A stretch of 64,000 bases of DNA from assembly GCA_040269895.1 (NCBI GenBank), contig CP158568.1, positions 4,554,001 to 4,618,000 of the forward strand, written 5' to 3'. The notes beneath the pieces are model-generated. The model saw nothing but the letters and a program-made list of their open reading frames with translations. It ran no database searches and was not told where the DNA came from. This stretch comes from Ancalomicrobiaceae bacterium S20. Lineage in GTDB: Bacteria > Pseudomonadota > Alphaproteobacteria > Rhizobiales > Ancalomicrobiaceae. A program made the translations under genes and the position numbers. This document shows, piece by piece, positions 9,527 to 17,992 of this stretch; position 1 is the stretch's first letter, and the number at the start of each line of letters is the position of its first letter.

Positions 9527-10768
9527 TCAGGCGCGTGCCCGATTGACCTGGGTGGTCGAGAAACCGGCAGTCGAGGCGTAGCCGCGCACGATCGCCTCGC
9601 GCTCGGCGAACGAGATCACCGCGTCGAGATCGGCGCAGCCGTCCGGCGCGCGCCGCTCGACCTCGTCGATGACGCCCTCCGGGCCGCCCTTGCGATTGAG
9701 GCGCACGATCTCCGCGGTCATGGGCAGCCGCGTCGCCTGATAGGCGGCGAGGCCGGCGCGGCCGTGCTCGGCGCCGGCGAGGCAATCGGCGAGCACGCGC
9801 GCGTCGATGATCGCCTGGCTCGCGCCGTTGGAGCCGACCGGATACATCGGATGCGCGGCGTCGCCGAGCAGGCCGACGCGGCCGTCGACCCACCACGGCA
9901 GCGGGTCGCGATCGCACATCGGATATTCGAAGAAGGTCTCGGTCGCGCGGACGAGGCCGGCGAGGTCGACGATGTCGATGCCGAACTTCTCGACATGCGG
10001 CATCAGTTCCTCGATCGTGCCGCGCCGGTTCCAGTCCTCGCGCTTCGGCGCCGGCGTGTTCTCGGTGCCGGGGCGATAGGTGACGACCCAGTTGTTCAGC
10101 ACCTTGCCGGGCGTGGAGCCGGCGGCGATCGGATAGAGCACGAGCTTGTAGGTGAAGCCGCCGGCGACGATCATGGTGCGGCCGTCGAGGAACGGCTCGC
10201 TCTCGACCGCGCCACGCCACATCATGACGCCGTTCCACTTGAGCCCCGGCTCGTTCGGGAACATCTGCTTGCGGATGACCGAATGGATGCCGTCGGCGCC
10301 GATCAGGATATCGGCCTCGGCGCTGCGGATGGGCGCGGTGTCGGCGAAGCGGGCGACGGCGCGGCCCTCGTCCTGCGCGTAGCCGACGCAAGGCTGACCG
10401 GTCGCGATCGCGCCCGGACCGAGGCGCTCGACGACCGCATCGTAGAGCAGCTTCTGCAGATGGCCGCGGTGGATCGAGAACTGCGGCACGTCATAGCCGG
10501 CGTCGACCCCGCGTGGCTCGCGCCAGATCTCCTGACCGCGGCGCGTCGAGTAGATCAGCTCGCGGGTTCTAATGGCGACCGCGTCGAGCGCCGGCAAAAG
10601 CCCGATATCGACCAGTTCCCGGATTGCATGGGGCAGGACGTTGATGCCGACGCCGAGCTCCTTGACTTCCGGTGCGGCCTCGAAGATCTGACAGTCTATT
10701 CCGCGGGCGTGCAGCATCAGCGCCGTCGTCAGGCCGCCGATACCTCCGCCGATGATTGCCACGCGCAT
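9527..10768 (-). CDS. FAD-dependent monooxygenase (salicylate/3-hydroxybenzoate hydroxylase type)
   Basis: A 413-residue class A flavoprotein hydroxylase. The N-terminal Rossmann motif is GGGIGGLTTA, the family DG segment is DILIGADGIHSVIR, and GLLGDAAHPMYPVGSNGAS (about residue 300) is the second FAD-binding motif. These enzymes use NAD(P)H and O2 to hydroxylate or decarboxylate aromatic rings. The ATG is preceded by GAGG. Neighbours (AraC regulator upstream, cupin and binding protein downstream, all on one strand) make an inducible aromatic-degradation unit likely. The precise substrate cannot be assigned. Confidence 0.85.
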   Translation of the reverse strand: MRVAIIGGGIGGLTTALMLHARGIDCQIFEAAPEVKELGVGINVLPHAIRELVDIGLLPALDAVAIRTRELIYSTRRGQEIWREPRGVDAGYDVPQFSIHRGHLQKLLYDAVVERLGPGAIATGQPCVGYAQDEGRAVARFADTAPIRSAEADILIGADGIHSVIRKQMFPNEPGLKWNGVMMWRGAVESEPFLDGRTMIVAGGFTYKLVLYPIAAGSTPGKVLNNWVVTYRPGTENTPAPKREDWNRRGTIEELMPHVEKFGIDIVDLAGLVRATETFFEYPMCDRDPLPWWVDGRVGLLGDAAHPMYPVGSNGASQAIIDARVLADCLAGAEHGRAGLAAYQATRLPMTAEIVRLNRKGGPEGVIDEVERRAPDGCADLDAVISFAEREAIVRGYASTAGFSTTQVNRARA

Positions 10769-10901
10769 GCCGGCCTCGTTCGATGGGGATTTGCTTCGAT
10801 GGGCCGATGCTATAGGAGCAAATACGTAACTCTATCGCCGGACCGCCACTCTATCGATGGGCCGCCAGAAAAAGCGGCATGCCCGATTTCGATGCGCCAT
10901 T

Positions 10902-11891
10902 TCAGTGGGTGCGGCTGAGGCGGATGGTGTCCGACGGCAGCAAGCCGAAGCGGCTGCGGTAGTCGGCGGCGAACAGGCCCATGTGGTTGAAGCCCAATTC
11001 GGTGGCGATGCGGGTGACGTCGCCGTTGCCGGCCTTGCCGCTCGTCAGGCGGGCGTGCACGGCATCGAGCCGCATCGTCTTGAGGACCCCGAGCGGCGTG
11101 TCGCCGCGCACCTCACGGAACATCCGGTGCAGCGTGCGGGCACTGGCGCCGGAGGCGGCGACGATGTCTGTCAGCTTGACCGGCCGGGTCAGGCTTTCGG
11201 CCATGAAGGCTTCGGCACGCCGGATGATCGACGGCGCGATGGCGATGCGGCCACCCGTATGGGCACCCGTCCGGCCCTCGACAGGCGCGGCGATGTCGAG
11301 CGCGGCTTCGAGCGAGGCGATCAGCGTATCCTCGAGGTGCTCGGCGAGGCCGCCTTCGAAAAAGCCCTGTTTGCGGATCTCCAGCTCGCGCGTGGCGAAG
11401 ACCGCGAGCTTGAAGAAGGCGCGGCCCACGCCGCTGTCGAGCGTCACCAGCCGGCTCGTGTGGGTGAAGCCGTCGACGCGCGTCTTGCCGCCCAGGATGT
11501 CGATCTGGCGTCGATCGAGATTGAGGATCAGCATGCTGGTGTCGGGTTCGAATTCGAGATCGATCGGCGCGTTGGCATTGACGAGCTGGGCGCTGGCGCC
11601 GGCGCGGCAGACGAGATCGCGGCCGCGCGGCTCGCGGGAGACGAAGGCGCCGGCGAGCGGGATCTGCAGGAGCGTCATGTCCTCGTGGGCATCGACGCCG
11701 ATCCGGGCGGTCTCGCCCATGCGCACGAAGGTCAGCCCGAGCGAGGGCATGCGGGCGTGGAAGACCTCGGTGCGGTAGTCGCGCCCGAGTTTCCGCCCGA
11801 AACGGCACGGCCGCAGCAGGCTCGACATGGTCGCCTGGAACGCTTCGGGAGACGTCGAGAGCCGATGCGAAAAGCCGTTGTCCGCCATCAT
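10902..11891 (-). CDS. AraC family transcriptional regulator
   Basis: A 329-residue regulator. The first 200 or so residues resemble the AraC-binding-like domain (feruloyl/aromatic-responsive type). The C-terminal 100 hold two helix-turn-helix units, with RPVKLTDIVAASGASARTLH and the signature region TRIATELGFNHMGLFAADYR. A GGAGGGG site lies 8 bases before the first of two tandem ATG codons. It is upstream of, and on the same strand as, the monooxygenase-cupin-binding-protein genes (133-base gap), so it probably activates them in response to an aromatic ligand. The gap upstream of it is AT-rich. Confidence 0.87.
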   Translation of the reverse strand: MMADNGFSHRLSTSPEAFQATMSSLLRPCRFGRKLGRDYRTEVFHARMPSLGLTFVRMGETARIGVDAHEDMTLLQIPLAGAFVSREPRGRDLVCRAGASAQLVNANAPIDLEFEPDTSMLILNLDRRQIDILGGKTRVDGFTHTSRLVTLDSGVGRAFFKLAVFATRELEIRKQGFFEGGLAEHLEDTLIASLEAALDIAAPVEGRTGAHTGGRIAIAPSIIRRAEAFMAESLTRPVKLTDIVAASGASARTLHRMFREVRGDTPLGVLKTMRLDAVHARLTSGKAGNGDVTRIATELGFNHMGLFAADYRSRFGLLPSDTIRLSRTH

Positions 11892-12065
11892 GACAGTGCC
11901 CCTCCGTCATAATTTAGATATAAAGTATCATCGGGTTTTCGCGTTGGAAAGCGGGAGAGAAACGGGGCAATACGGCGCAGTGTCTCGGCGCTCTTCCCGT
12001 TGCGAGAGCGTCGAGTTGCGGGTGTGATCTCGATGGCCGAGGCGCGCGCCGGCTTGTGTTGCTTG

Positions 12066-12793
12066 TCAGGTGGCCTTGCCGATCAGGGCTCCGACCCCGG
12101 CTGTGACACCCATCGCGAAGGCGCCCCAGAACGCGACGCGTACGGTCGGTTTCAGGATGTCCGCGCCGCCCGCCCGGGCACCGGCGGCGCCGAGCAGCGC
12201 CAGGAAGGTCAGTGACGTGCCGGGAACGGTATAAACGGCCACATGCGACGGCGACGCCATGGCCGTCAGCAGCGGGATCGTGGCTCCCAGCGCGAAGGTC
12301 AAGGCGGAGGTCAGCGCGGCCTGGATCGGCCGGGCCGTGGTGATTTCGTTGATGCCGAGCTCATCGCGCGCATGCGCTTGCAAGGCATCCTTGGCCATGA
12401 GCTGCTTGGCCACTTCCAGCGCGAGATCTGGAGCGACGCCTCGCTCGACATAGATGTCGGCGAGTTCCCGGGTCTCGAACTCGGGCTGGGTCCCCAGCTC
12501 CTGCCGTTCCCGGGCCAGATCGGCCTGTTCGGTGTCGGCCTGCGAGCTGACCGAAACATATTCACCGGCAGCCATCGCCATCGAGCCGGCGGCGAGGCCC
12601 GCGGCGCCGGCGACCAGCATTTCGCTCAGCGACGACGAGGCCGACGCCACGCCGACCATGAGGCTGGCCGTGGAAATGATGCCGTCGTTCGCGCCGAGGA
12701 CGGCCGCACGAAGCCAGCGTTCGCGCCGAGGACGGCCGCACGAAGCCAGCCGATGCGCTCGACGAGATGACGCTCCGGGTGCAGATGATTCAT
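12066..12793 (-). pseudogene. VIT1/CCC1-family iron/manganese transporter, frameshifted by a 32-bp duplication
   Basis: If one copy of a 32-bp tandem repeat is removed, the gene encodes 231 residues. It begins MNHLHPERHLVERIGWLRAA and continues VLGANDGIISTASLMVGVA, the classic start of VIT/CCC1 transporters, which move Fe2+ or Mn2+ out of the cytosol. The C-terminal 197 residues are intact, with helices around LVAGAAGLAAGSMAMAAGEY, a cytosolic metal-binding segment, and three terminal helices. The duplication shifts the frame after residue 24 (GAN) and destroys translation from the natural start. Reinitiation at an internal ATG would lose half of the first membrane helix. An Irr-type box lies about 100 bases upstream. 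An assembly artefact remains possible. Confidence 0.85.
12687..12750. repeat. Perfect 32-bp tandem duplication inside the VIT gene
   Basis: Two identical, directly adjacent 32-base copies (12687-12718 and 12719-12750). Because 32 is not a multiple of three, the reading frame is broken; deleting either copy restores a full-length VIT protein. One extra matching base at the left edge makes the exact junction ambiguous by one position. Confidence 0.95.
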
Positions 12794-12892
12794 CAGACGA
12801 TCCAGGCTGTTAGGGATATCCGTAGGGTTGAAGGCGGCGAAGCGACACCATCATCGCTCCGGGCGATGACGTCCTGTCGGCAAACTTATCTT

Positions 12893-12913
12893 AAATTAGA
12901 ATAATTCTAAAAT
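12893..12913. promoter_or_regulatory. Iron control element (Irr box) upstream of the VIT gene
   Basis: TTAGAA-TAA-TTCTAA is a perfect dyad at 12896-12910, set in an AT-rich stretch, and matches the iron control element bound by the haem-responsive regulator Irr in rhizobia. It is about 105 bases upstream of the VIT start codon, within a likely promoter. Irr control of iron-efflux genes of this family (mbfA) is known; its application here is inference. Confidence 0.65.
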
Positions 12914-13012
12914 TAAAAATGGTCGCAGGCGCATGATTGAGAACCTGGGCGATCCGCGGTTCGGCGGTTCCCCGGATTTCCAAAATGTCCGAACTGGTCG
13001 AAAATCGTGGTG

Positions 13013-13098
13013 TGGTGCCCCAGGCCGGACTCGAACCAGCACGTCGTCGCCGACAACAGATTTTGAGTCTGCCGCGTCTACCATTTCGCCACTGGGGC
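13013..13098 (-). tRNA. tRNA-Leu (anticodon CAA)
   Basis: An 86-base cloverleaf including an encoded CCA end. The acceptor stem GCCCCAG pairs with CTGGGGC. The anticodon stem GCAGA/TCTGT encloses the loop CTCAAAA, giving anticodon CAA, which reads the leucine codon UUG. A long variable arm (about 14 bases), as expected for class II tRNA-Leu, precedes the T arm with GGTTCGAGTCC. No integrase or duplicated tRNA 3' end is nearby, so it is not evidently an integration site. Confidence 0.95.
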
Positions 13099-13422
13099 CC
13101 GGCCGGTATCGCGCAAGGCGACCGGAGGCTTTTGGCAAAGCGGGGCGCATCTTATCGATGGTCGGCGCCCCGTCAACGCGTCCGCGCGGACCGCCCACCG
13201 GAAAGTCGGGGCGCGGGTGCCCTGCCTTTCTGCCTCCCCGACGCCTGCAGATCGTTCGCCTTGGACCGTCCCGCGATCCGGACGCGCGGCCGCCGTAGAC
13301 TGTCCCGCCGCCCTGGCGTTCCGCCGGCGCCGTGGCGACCGGCGGTCGCTCGCGGGCACCGACATCGTCGGGTCATCGCCGCCCGGTAGACGCAGCCCGA
13401 TCGCTCCTGTAGATCGAGCCCC
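13099..13422. other. Intergenic region between tRNA-Leu and the YqaA-family gene
   Basis: This 324-base gap lies between divergently transcribed features. It must contain the tRNA-Leu promoter on the minus strand and the promoter of the next gene on the plus strand. I find no strong -35/-10 pair, no inverted repeat of note and no supported small gene. Confidence 0.5.
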
Positions 13423-14007
13423 ATGCTGAAACGCCTCTACGACTGGACCCTTTCGCTCGCCGCCCGCAAGTCCGCCGAGGTTTGGCTCGCCGTGATCGCC
13501 TTCGTGGAGAGCTCGGTGTTCCTGATCCCGGCCGACGTGCTCGTGCTGCCGATGACGTTGGCGCGGCCGGAGCGCGCCTATCGCTATGCGCTGATCGCGA
13601 CCGTCGCGTCCGTGCTCGGCGGCATCGCCGGCTGGATGCTCGGCTACTACGCCTTCGACACGCTGGCGCGGCCGATCCTCGACTTCTACGGCAAGGCGGC
13701 GGCGTTCGAGCGGCTCAAGGACGAGTGGGGCAGCTCGGTTCTCCTGCTGCTGATCACCTCCGGCCTCGCGCACCTGCCGCCGATCAAGGTCGTGACGATC
13801 CTGTCGGGCGTGGTGAAGGTCGATCTCTGGCTGTTCATCGTCTCGGCGATCGTGGCGCGCGGCGCGCGCTTCTTCCTGATCGCCTTCCTGCTCCGCCGTT
13901 ATGGCGAGCCGATCCGCGCGTTCATCGAAAAGCGATTGGGTGTGATCGCCGGCGCCGTTGCGGCCGCCGCAATTCTGATCTACGTCGGGCTTAAGCTCGC
14001 CCACTGA
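13423..14007 (+). CDS. YqaA/DedA-family inner membrane protein (VTT domain)
   Basis: A 194-residue membrane protein with about four to five hydrophobic segments. The family hallmark (FVESSVFLIPADVLVLPMTL, about residues 27-46) is followed by a Gly-rich helix (GGIAGWMLGYYAF) and the VTT-type stretch ending in VARGARFFLIAFLLRRYGEPI. DedA/YqaA-type proteins are thought to act in lipid or membrane-potential homeostasis; the molecular function of the YqaA branch is not settled. It is followed 58 bases later by dsbB on the same strand, so the two may be co-transcribed. Confidence 0.82.
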   Translation: MLKRLYDWTLSLAARKSAEVWLAVIAFVESSVFLIPADVLVLPMTLARPERAYRYALIATVASVLGGIAGWMLGYYAFDTLARPILDFYGKAAAFERLKDEWGSSVLLLLITSGLAHLPPIKVVTILSGVVKVDLWLFIVSAIVARGARFFLIAFLLRRYGEPIRAFIEKRLGVIAGAVAAAAILIYVGLKLAH

Positions 14008-14065
14008 AGAGCTAACGATCCGGGCGCTCCGCCAGGGTGATCCGCCCCGATCCCGTCGAGAAGGC

Positions 14066-14635
14066 ATGAAGCCGATGACCATGGCGTCCTCCCCCCTTTC
14101 GGGCACTCCGATGGGCGGCTTCGTTGCCCGTGCGTTTCGCGATCGGCCGACGCTGGCGTCGCTCGTGCTGCTGATCGGGCTTGCGACCATCGCCGGCGCC
14201 TGGGGCTTCGAGCTGATCGGCGGCTATGTGCCATGCAAGCTCTGCCTCGAGCAGCGCGATCCCTATTATTGGGGGCTGCCGCTCATCGCGATCGCGATCA
14301 TCGCCGACCGGTTCGGCGGTCCGGCGTGGCTCGCCCGTGTGGCGCTCGTCGCCGGCGCGGCGATCCTCGTCTATGGCGCCGGTCTCGGGGTGTACCAGTC
14401 GGGGGCGGAGTGGGGGTTCTGGGCCGGGCCGACCGATTGCGGCGCCACGCGCGGCGGTACGATCCCGGGCTCGGCGACCGATCTGCTCGGCAGCCTCGAC
14501 AAGGTGAAGATCGTCGACTGCACCAAGGTGCAGTTCCGCCTGCTCGGCCTCAGCTTCGCCGGCTGGAACGTGGTCGCAGCCTCGATCGTGGCGTTGGGCG
14601 CCCTGCGGGCCGCGATGCTGCCGCGCCGCGGCTGA
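14066..14635 (+). CDS. dsbB: Disulfide bond formation protein B
   Basis: A 189-residue quinone-linked thiol oxidase of the inner membrane. It would reoxidise periplasmic DsbA and pass electrons to ubiquinone. The first redox pair is Cys57/Cys60 (PCKLC); the second pair lies in the periplasmic loop, at DCGATRGG and KIVDC. Four transmembrane helices are visible. Three near in-frame ATG codons make the exact start uncertain by up to five residues. dsbA is not in the window. A 7-bp hairpin (GCGTAGC-GAAT-GCTACGC) followed by weak Ts lies about 30 bases past the stop and could be its terminator. Confidence 0.92.
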   Translation: MKPMTMASSPLSGTPMGGFVARAFRDRPTLASLVLLIGLATIAGAWGFELIGGYVPCKLCLEQRDPYYWGLPLIAIAIIADRFGGPAWLARVALVAGAAILVYGAGLGVYQSGAEWGFWAGPTDCGATRGGTIPGSATDLLGSLDKVKIVDCTKVQFRLLGLSFAGWNVVAASIVALGALRAAMLPRRG

Positions 14636-14897
14636 TCATCCGGGCTCCGGAGGGCTGTGGCATCGCGTAGCGAATGCTACGCAATGATTTTGCTTCAATC
14701 GTTACCTACATGTCATATCGGCGCGAGCCCAACGCTTGGGAACACGCCGATTGGACGCGCGTTCGCGACAGGGACCCCGAACCGGGATCCCGGACAAGGC
14801 CCCGGACCATGCCCCCGGACAAGGCCCCTGCGAAGGTGGTCGGGCAGAGGAGGGCCGGTCGCGACATCGCGATCAGGAAATTTCACTGGAGGATTCG

Positions 14898-15428
14898 ATG
14901 AAGAAAATCGTTTCGACCGCCATCGCGTCGTTTGTCGTCGCGGCGGCGGGCCTGGCGATGGTTTCGCCGGCGGCGGCGCAAAAGTGCCCGCCGTCCTGCA
15001 CGCCGACCAACCAGGACCGCATGCTGCCGGTGCCGCAAGACCAGAACCGCCGCCCGCCGCAGGTGAACCGCCCCTATGTGCCGCCGGCGCAGACCTATCA
15101 TCCGCGCCCGAACTATGGCAGCCGCCCCTATTATGGCGGTGGGCCCTACTACAATCGCCCCTACTACAACAGCCGCCCGTATTATCACCGCCGCTATGAC
15201 GACGACGGTGCGGGCGTCGCGGCGGCGATCATCGGCGGCGCCATCATCGGCAGCGCGATCACGCAGAACCAGGCGAACCAGCGCTACTACGACGACACCT
15301 ACGAAGAGGAAGAGGTGATCGTCCGCCGTCCGCCGCCGCCGAAGCGGCAGGTGCCGGGCGCGATCTGCAAGACGATCATCAAGCACGACATGTACGGCAA
15401 GCCCTACGAGTACAAGGACTGCCACTGA
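14898..15428 (+). CDS. Secreted Pro/Tyr-rich hypothetical protein
   Basis: A 176-residue protein with a clear signal peptide (MKKIVSTAIASFVVAAAG, cleavage near AAA-QK) and a GGAGG site 6 bases before the ATG. The mature part is rich in Pro, Tyr, Arg and Asn, with imperfect repeats of RPYY/NRPYY between about residues 75 and 100. A Gly/Ala/Ile-rich segment (AAAIIGGAIIGSAI) resembles a glycine-zipper hydrophobic patch. Next come an acidic EEEE stretch and a short Cys-bounded tail. Two cysteines near the start and two near the end may form disulfides. I do not recognise a named family; an envelope or surface role is inferred. Confidence 0.75.
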   Translation: MKKIVSTAIASFVVAAAGLAMVSPAAAQKCPPSCTPTNQDRMLPVPQDQNRRPPQVNRPYVPPAQTYHPRPNYGSRPYYGGGPYYNRPYYNSRPYYHRRYDDDGAGVAAAIIGGAIIGSAITQNQANQRYYDDTYEEEEVIVRRPPPPKRQVPGAICKTIIKHDMYGKPYEYKDCH

Positions 15429-15471
15429 TCGCACGGCGGGTCGATCGGTGCATCGGTCGGCCATGAACGGC

Positions 15472-15508
15472 AAGGCCGCCGTCCCGGCAAGGGGCGGCGG
15501 CCTTTGCA
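15472..15508. terminator. Terminator after the Pro/Tyr-rich protein gene
   Basis: A 10-bp stem (AAGGCCGCCG / CGGCGGCCTT) with the 3' arm running into TTT. It lies between convergent genes, 44 bases past the stop, and can serve both strands because the 5' arm starts with AA. Confidence 0.65.
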
Positions 15509-15551
15509 TTTCCGTGGTCCGGCCGGCGCGCCGCGCGCCCTGCGGTTCGCC

Positions 15552-16109
15552 TCACGGCTCCAGTTCGGTATCCCAGTAGAGATAGTCGAGCCAGCTCTCG
15601 TGCAGGAAGTTCGGCGGGAACATGCGGCCGTTGTTGTGCAGGTCGTGGACGCTCGGCCGGTAGGGCATCTGGAACGGATGCATGCCGATCTCGTCGGTCG
15701 ACTTGTTGCCCTTGCGCAGATTGCACGGCGAGCAGGCGGTCAGCACGTTCTCCCACGTGGTCGCGCCGCCCTTGGAGCGCGGGATCAGGTGGTCGAAGGT
15801 CAGGTCCTCGCGCGAGCCGCAATACTGGCACTGGAAGCGGTCGCGCAGGAACACGTTGAAGCGGGTGAAGGCCGGCGTGCGCGACGGCTTCACATAGGCC
15901 TTGAGCGATACGACCGACGGCAGCCGCATCACGAAGGTCGGGCTGCGGACCATGAAGTCGTATTCGGAGACAATATTGACCCGATCCAGGAACACCGCCT
16001 TGATCGCGTCCTGCCACGACCAGATCGACAGCGGGTAGTAGCTCAAGGGACGGAAGTCCGCATTGAGTACGAGGGCTGGATGAGCTTCCGGCGAAACGTG
16101 GATCGTCAA
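15552..16109 (-). CDS. HNH endonuclease family protein
   Basis: A 185-residue protein. The HNH nuclease core spans about residues 85-140: a CQYCG zinc knuckle, then LTFDHLIPRSKGGATTWENV with the catalytic His, then CSPCNLRKGNK with the second Cys pair. Such stand-alone HNH proteins are common and often chromosomal in alphaproteobacteria. The start is a TTG with a GGAG site 8 bases upstream and homologues also begin with the VLNADFRPLSYYP region shortly after. Genuine DNA cleavage, and its target, are unproven. No restriction or phage genes are adjacent. Confidence 0.88.
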   Translation of the reverse strand: MTIHVSPEAHPALVLNADFRPLSYYPLSIWSWQDAIKAVFLDRVNIVSEYDFMVRSPTFVMRLPSVVSLKAYVKPSRTPAFTRFNVFLRDRFQCQYCGSREDLTFDHLIPRSKGGATTWENVLTACSPCNLRKGNKSTDEIGMHPFQMPYRPSVHDLHNNGRMFPPNFLHESWLDYLYWDTELEP

Positions 16110-16311
16110 GAGTACGCTCCTCGTTCCCGGCTCCCTGCAGGGGATGCCGGACGCGCTGGAGCGGTCCTCTCCGTACCGGTTCGGGCGCAGCGGACCGCTC
16201 GACCACGAACACGAGGGATATTGTATAGGCGCTGTGTCAGCCTTGTGAAGCCGGTGTCGTACGCAGCAGCCGGTGATTTTCTGCGTCCCGAAGCGGCCGA
16301 TTTGTCACGGG

Positions 16312-16962
16312 TCACGCCAACACGCGCTCGAGGAAGCGTCCCGCGATCGCCAAGCCGACGTCGTCGATGCCGTGGCCGAGGCGATCGCGCGTGTGCCATT
16401 CCGCAGCGATACCGATTCGCGTCAGCGCCGCCACCGCGGCCGGCAGATGCGCGGGATCGACGACATCGTCGGCGCTGCCGTGGACGAGCAGGACCGGCGG
16501 GCTCGCGAGGGCCTCGGCCTCGATCGTCTCGGGTCCGGGCAGCAGGCCCGAATAGCCGACGATGCCGGCGACGCCGCCGATGCGGCGCAGGCCGACATGC
16601 AACGCCATCATCGCGCCCTGGCTGAAGCCGACCAGCGCCGTCGCGCGGTCGTCGAGGCCGAGACGCATCTGCTCGCCGTCGAGGAAGGCATCGAGCAGCG
16701 GCGTCGCGGCCTCGGCGCCGCGCCGATACTCGTGCGGATCGCGGAAGCTGAGCGGGAACCACTGATAGCCGAAGGCCGAGGCATCGCAGCGCTCGGGCGC
16801 ATTCGGCGCGACGAAAGCGGTATCGGGCAGGCGCGGCGCCCAGGCGCGGGCGAGATCGATCAGATCGAGGCCATCGGCGCCGTAGCCATGCAGCAGCACC
16901 ACCAGGCTGCGGGGCGGGCGGCCGGAGGCCGGGGCGACACGGGGACCGTCGAGAAGGGTCAT
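16312..16962 (-). CDS. Phospholipase/carboxylesterase-type alpha/beta hydrolase
   Basis: A 216-residue protein of the abhydrolase_2 (phospholipase/carboxylesterase) family. The N-terminal LVVLLHGYGADGLDLIDLA supplies the oxyanion region, GFSQGAMMALH holds the nucleophile Ser (about residue 118), VHGSADDVVDP carries the acid and GHGIDD the His. These enzymes hydrolyse short esters or thioesters. The ATG used begins immediately before the conserved core; the long upstream frame is Arg/Ser-rich and unsupported. It lies upstream of the HNH gene with a 200-base gap and is probably a separate unit. Confidence 0.87.
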   Translation of the reverse strand: MTLLDGPRVAPASGRPPRSLVVLLHGYGADGLDLIDLARAWAPRLPDTAFVAPNAPERCDASAFGYQWFPLSFRDPHEYRRGAEAATPLLDAFLDGEQMRLGLDDRATALVGFSQGAMMALHVGLRRIGGVAGIVGYSGLLPGPETIEAEALASPPVLLVHGSADDVVDPAHLPAAVAALTRIGIAAEWHTRDRLGHGIDDVGLAIAGRFLERVLA

Positions 16963-17081
16963 CGGCTGCTCGATGTGGGAGGGCGGGGCTGAGCTTGCGG
17001 GACGTTCTGCGCGGGACTGGCGGCTGGGTGACGATGCGACGGCACACGACAAGGCGGTGCCGCCGTCTCGCCGTCGTCCAT

Positions 17082-17726
17082 TCAGGTGGGCAGAACCTCG
17101 CGGCCGCCCTTGCGGACGCGATAATAGGCCCAGAACAACCGGGCCGCGACCCCGCGCCACGGCGCCCACGGCTCGGCGAGAGCGCGACACAGTTTCTCCG
17201 CCGGCCGGGTCTCGAGGCCGAAGGCGTCCTGCATCGCGTTCTGCAGCGCGACGTCGCCGCCGGGCCAGATGTCGGGATGACCGGCGCAGAACAAGAGGAA
17301 GATGTCGGCCGTCCAGGGACCGACGCCCTTCAGCGCAGTCATCTGCGCATGGGCCTCCTCGGCGGTCAGGCCGGCGACGGCGAGGAGATCGATCCCGCCG
17401 CTCGCGCAGGCCTCCGAGATCGCCTGCAGGGTGCGGATCTTCGGCTGGCTGAGGCCGGCGGCCTTCAGGGCTTCCGGGGCGGTCGCGAGATAGGCCGCGG
17501 GCGTCATCGCGCCGATCGCGGCTGCGAAGCGCGCCCAGATCGCGTCTGCCGCGGCGACGGAGATCTGCTGGGCGACGATGATGCGCGCCAGTCCCTCGAA
17601 GCCGGGCTCGCGCCGGCGCAGCGGTACCGGGCCGGCGACCTCGATCACGGCCCCGAGTCGTGGGTCCAGATCGCGCAGGGCCGCAATGCCGGCTTCGATG
17701 TCGTCGATGGTGTCGATCCGTCGCAT
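17082..17726 (-). CDS. DNA-3-methyladenine glycosylase (AlkA-type, HhH-GPD)
   Basis: A 214-residue base-excision DNA repair enzyme. The helix-hairpin-helix-GPD signature is visible as LKGVGPWTADIFLLFCAG, followed by PDIWPGGDVAL with the catalytic Asp. An earlier ARIIVAQQISVAAAD helix is typical of AlkA/MAG proteins. These enzymes excise alkylated purines such as 3-methyladenine. The protein lacks the N-terminal AlkA domain found in E. coli AlkA (282 residues), as do many rhizobial homologues. The start was placed at MRRIDTIDD, just before conserved sequence. It is adjacent to the esterase gene on the same strand. Confidence 0.88.
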   Translation of the reverse strand: MRRIDTIDDIEAGIAALRDLDPRLGAVIEVAGPVPLRRREPGFEGLARIIVAQQISVAAADAIWARFAAAIGAMTPAAYLATAPEALKAAGLSQPKIRTLQAISEACASGGIDLLAVAGLTAEEAHAQMTALKGVGPWTADIFLLFCAGHPDIWPGGDVALQNAMQDAFGLETRPAEKLCRALAEPWAPWRGVAARLFWAYYRVRKGGREVLPT

Positions 17727-17992
17727 GGGTTCAGGTGCTCTTCTTCTTGCTGGTCTGCGGTTCCCCGAAGCGAGTGTGAACCAGGGCGCCGCGACGCGCA
17801 TCCCGAAAACGAACGAGGGCTCGTGGCTCCGCGCGGGCACATTCGCGCGAGCGGTGGCTGCTCGACGAGGGTACGGGTTCTCTTTCGCTCCGAGCCGGCC
17901 TAGTGCTTCGGTCGAAACGGGTTTGTCCGCCCGCGTCCGGAATCAGAAGATCGATCGCCGCCCCGTCGCGGTCGATCCGCCGAGTGTCGTCG

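Noticed and set aside
13013-13098. tRNA-Leu as an integration site for a genomic island
   Set aside because: No integrase, no duplicated tRNA 3' end and no change of base composition follow it. The same holds for tRNA-Val.
15552-16109. HNH nuclease as part of a defence or mobile system
   Set aside because: No restriction, phage or transposon genes are adjacent; the family is a common chromosomal stand-alone HNH protein.
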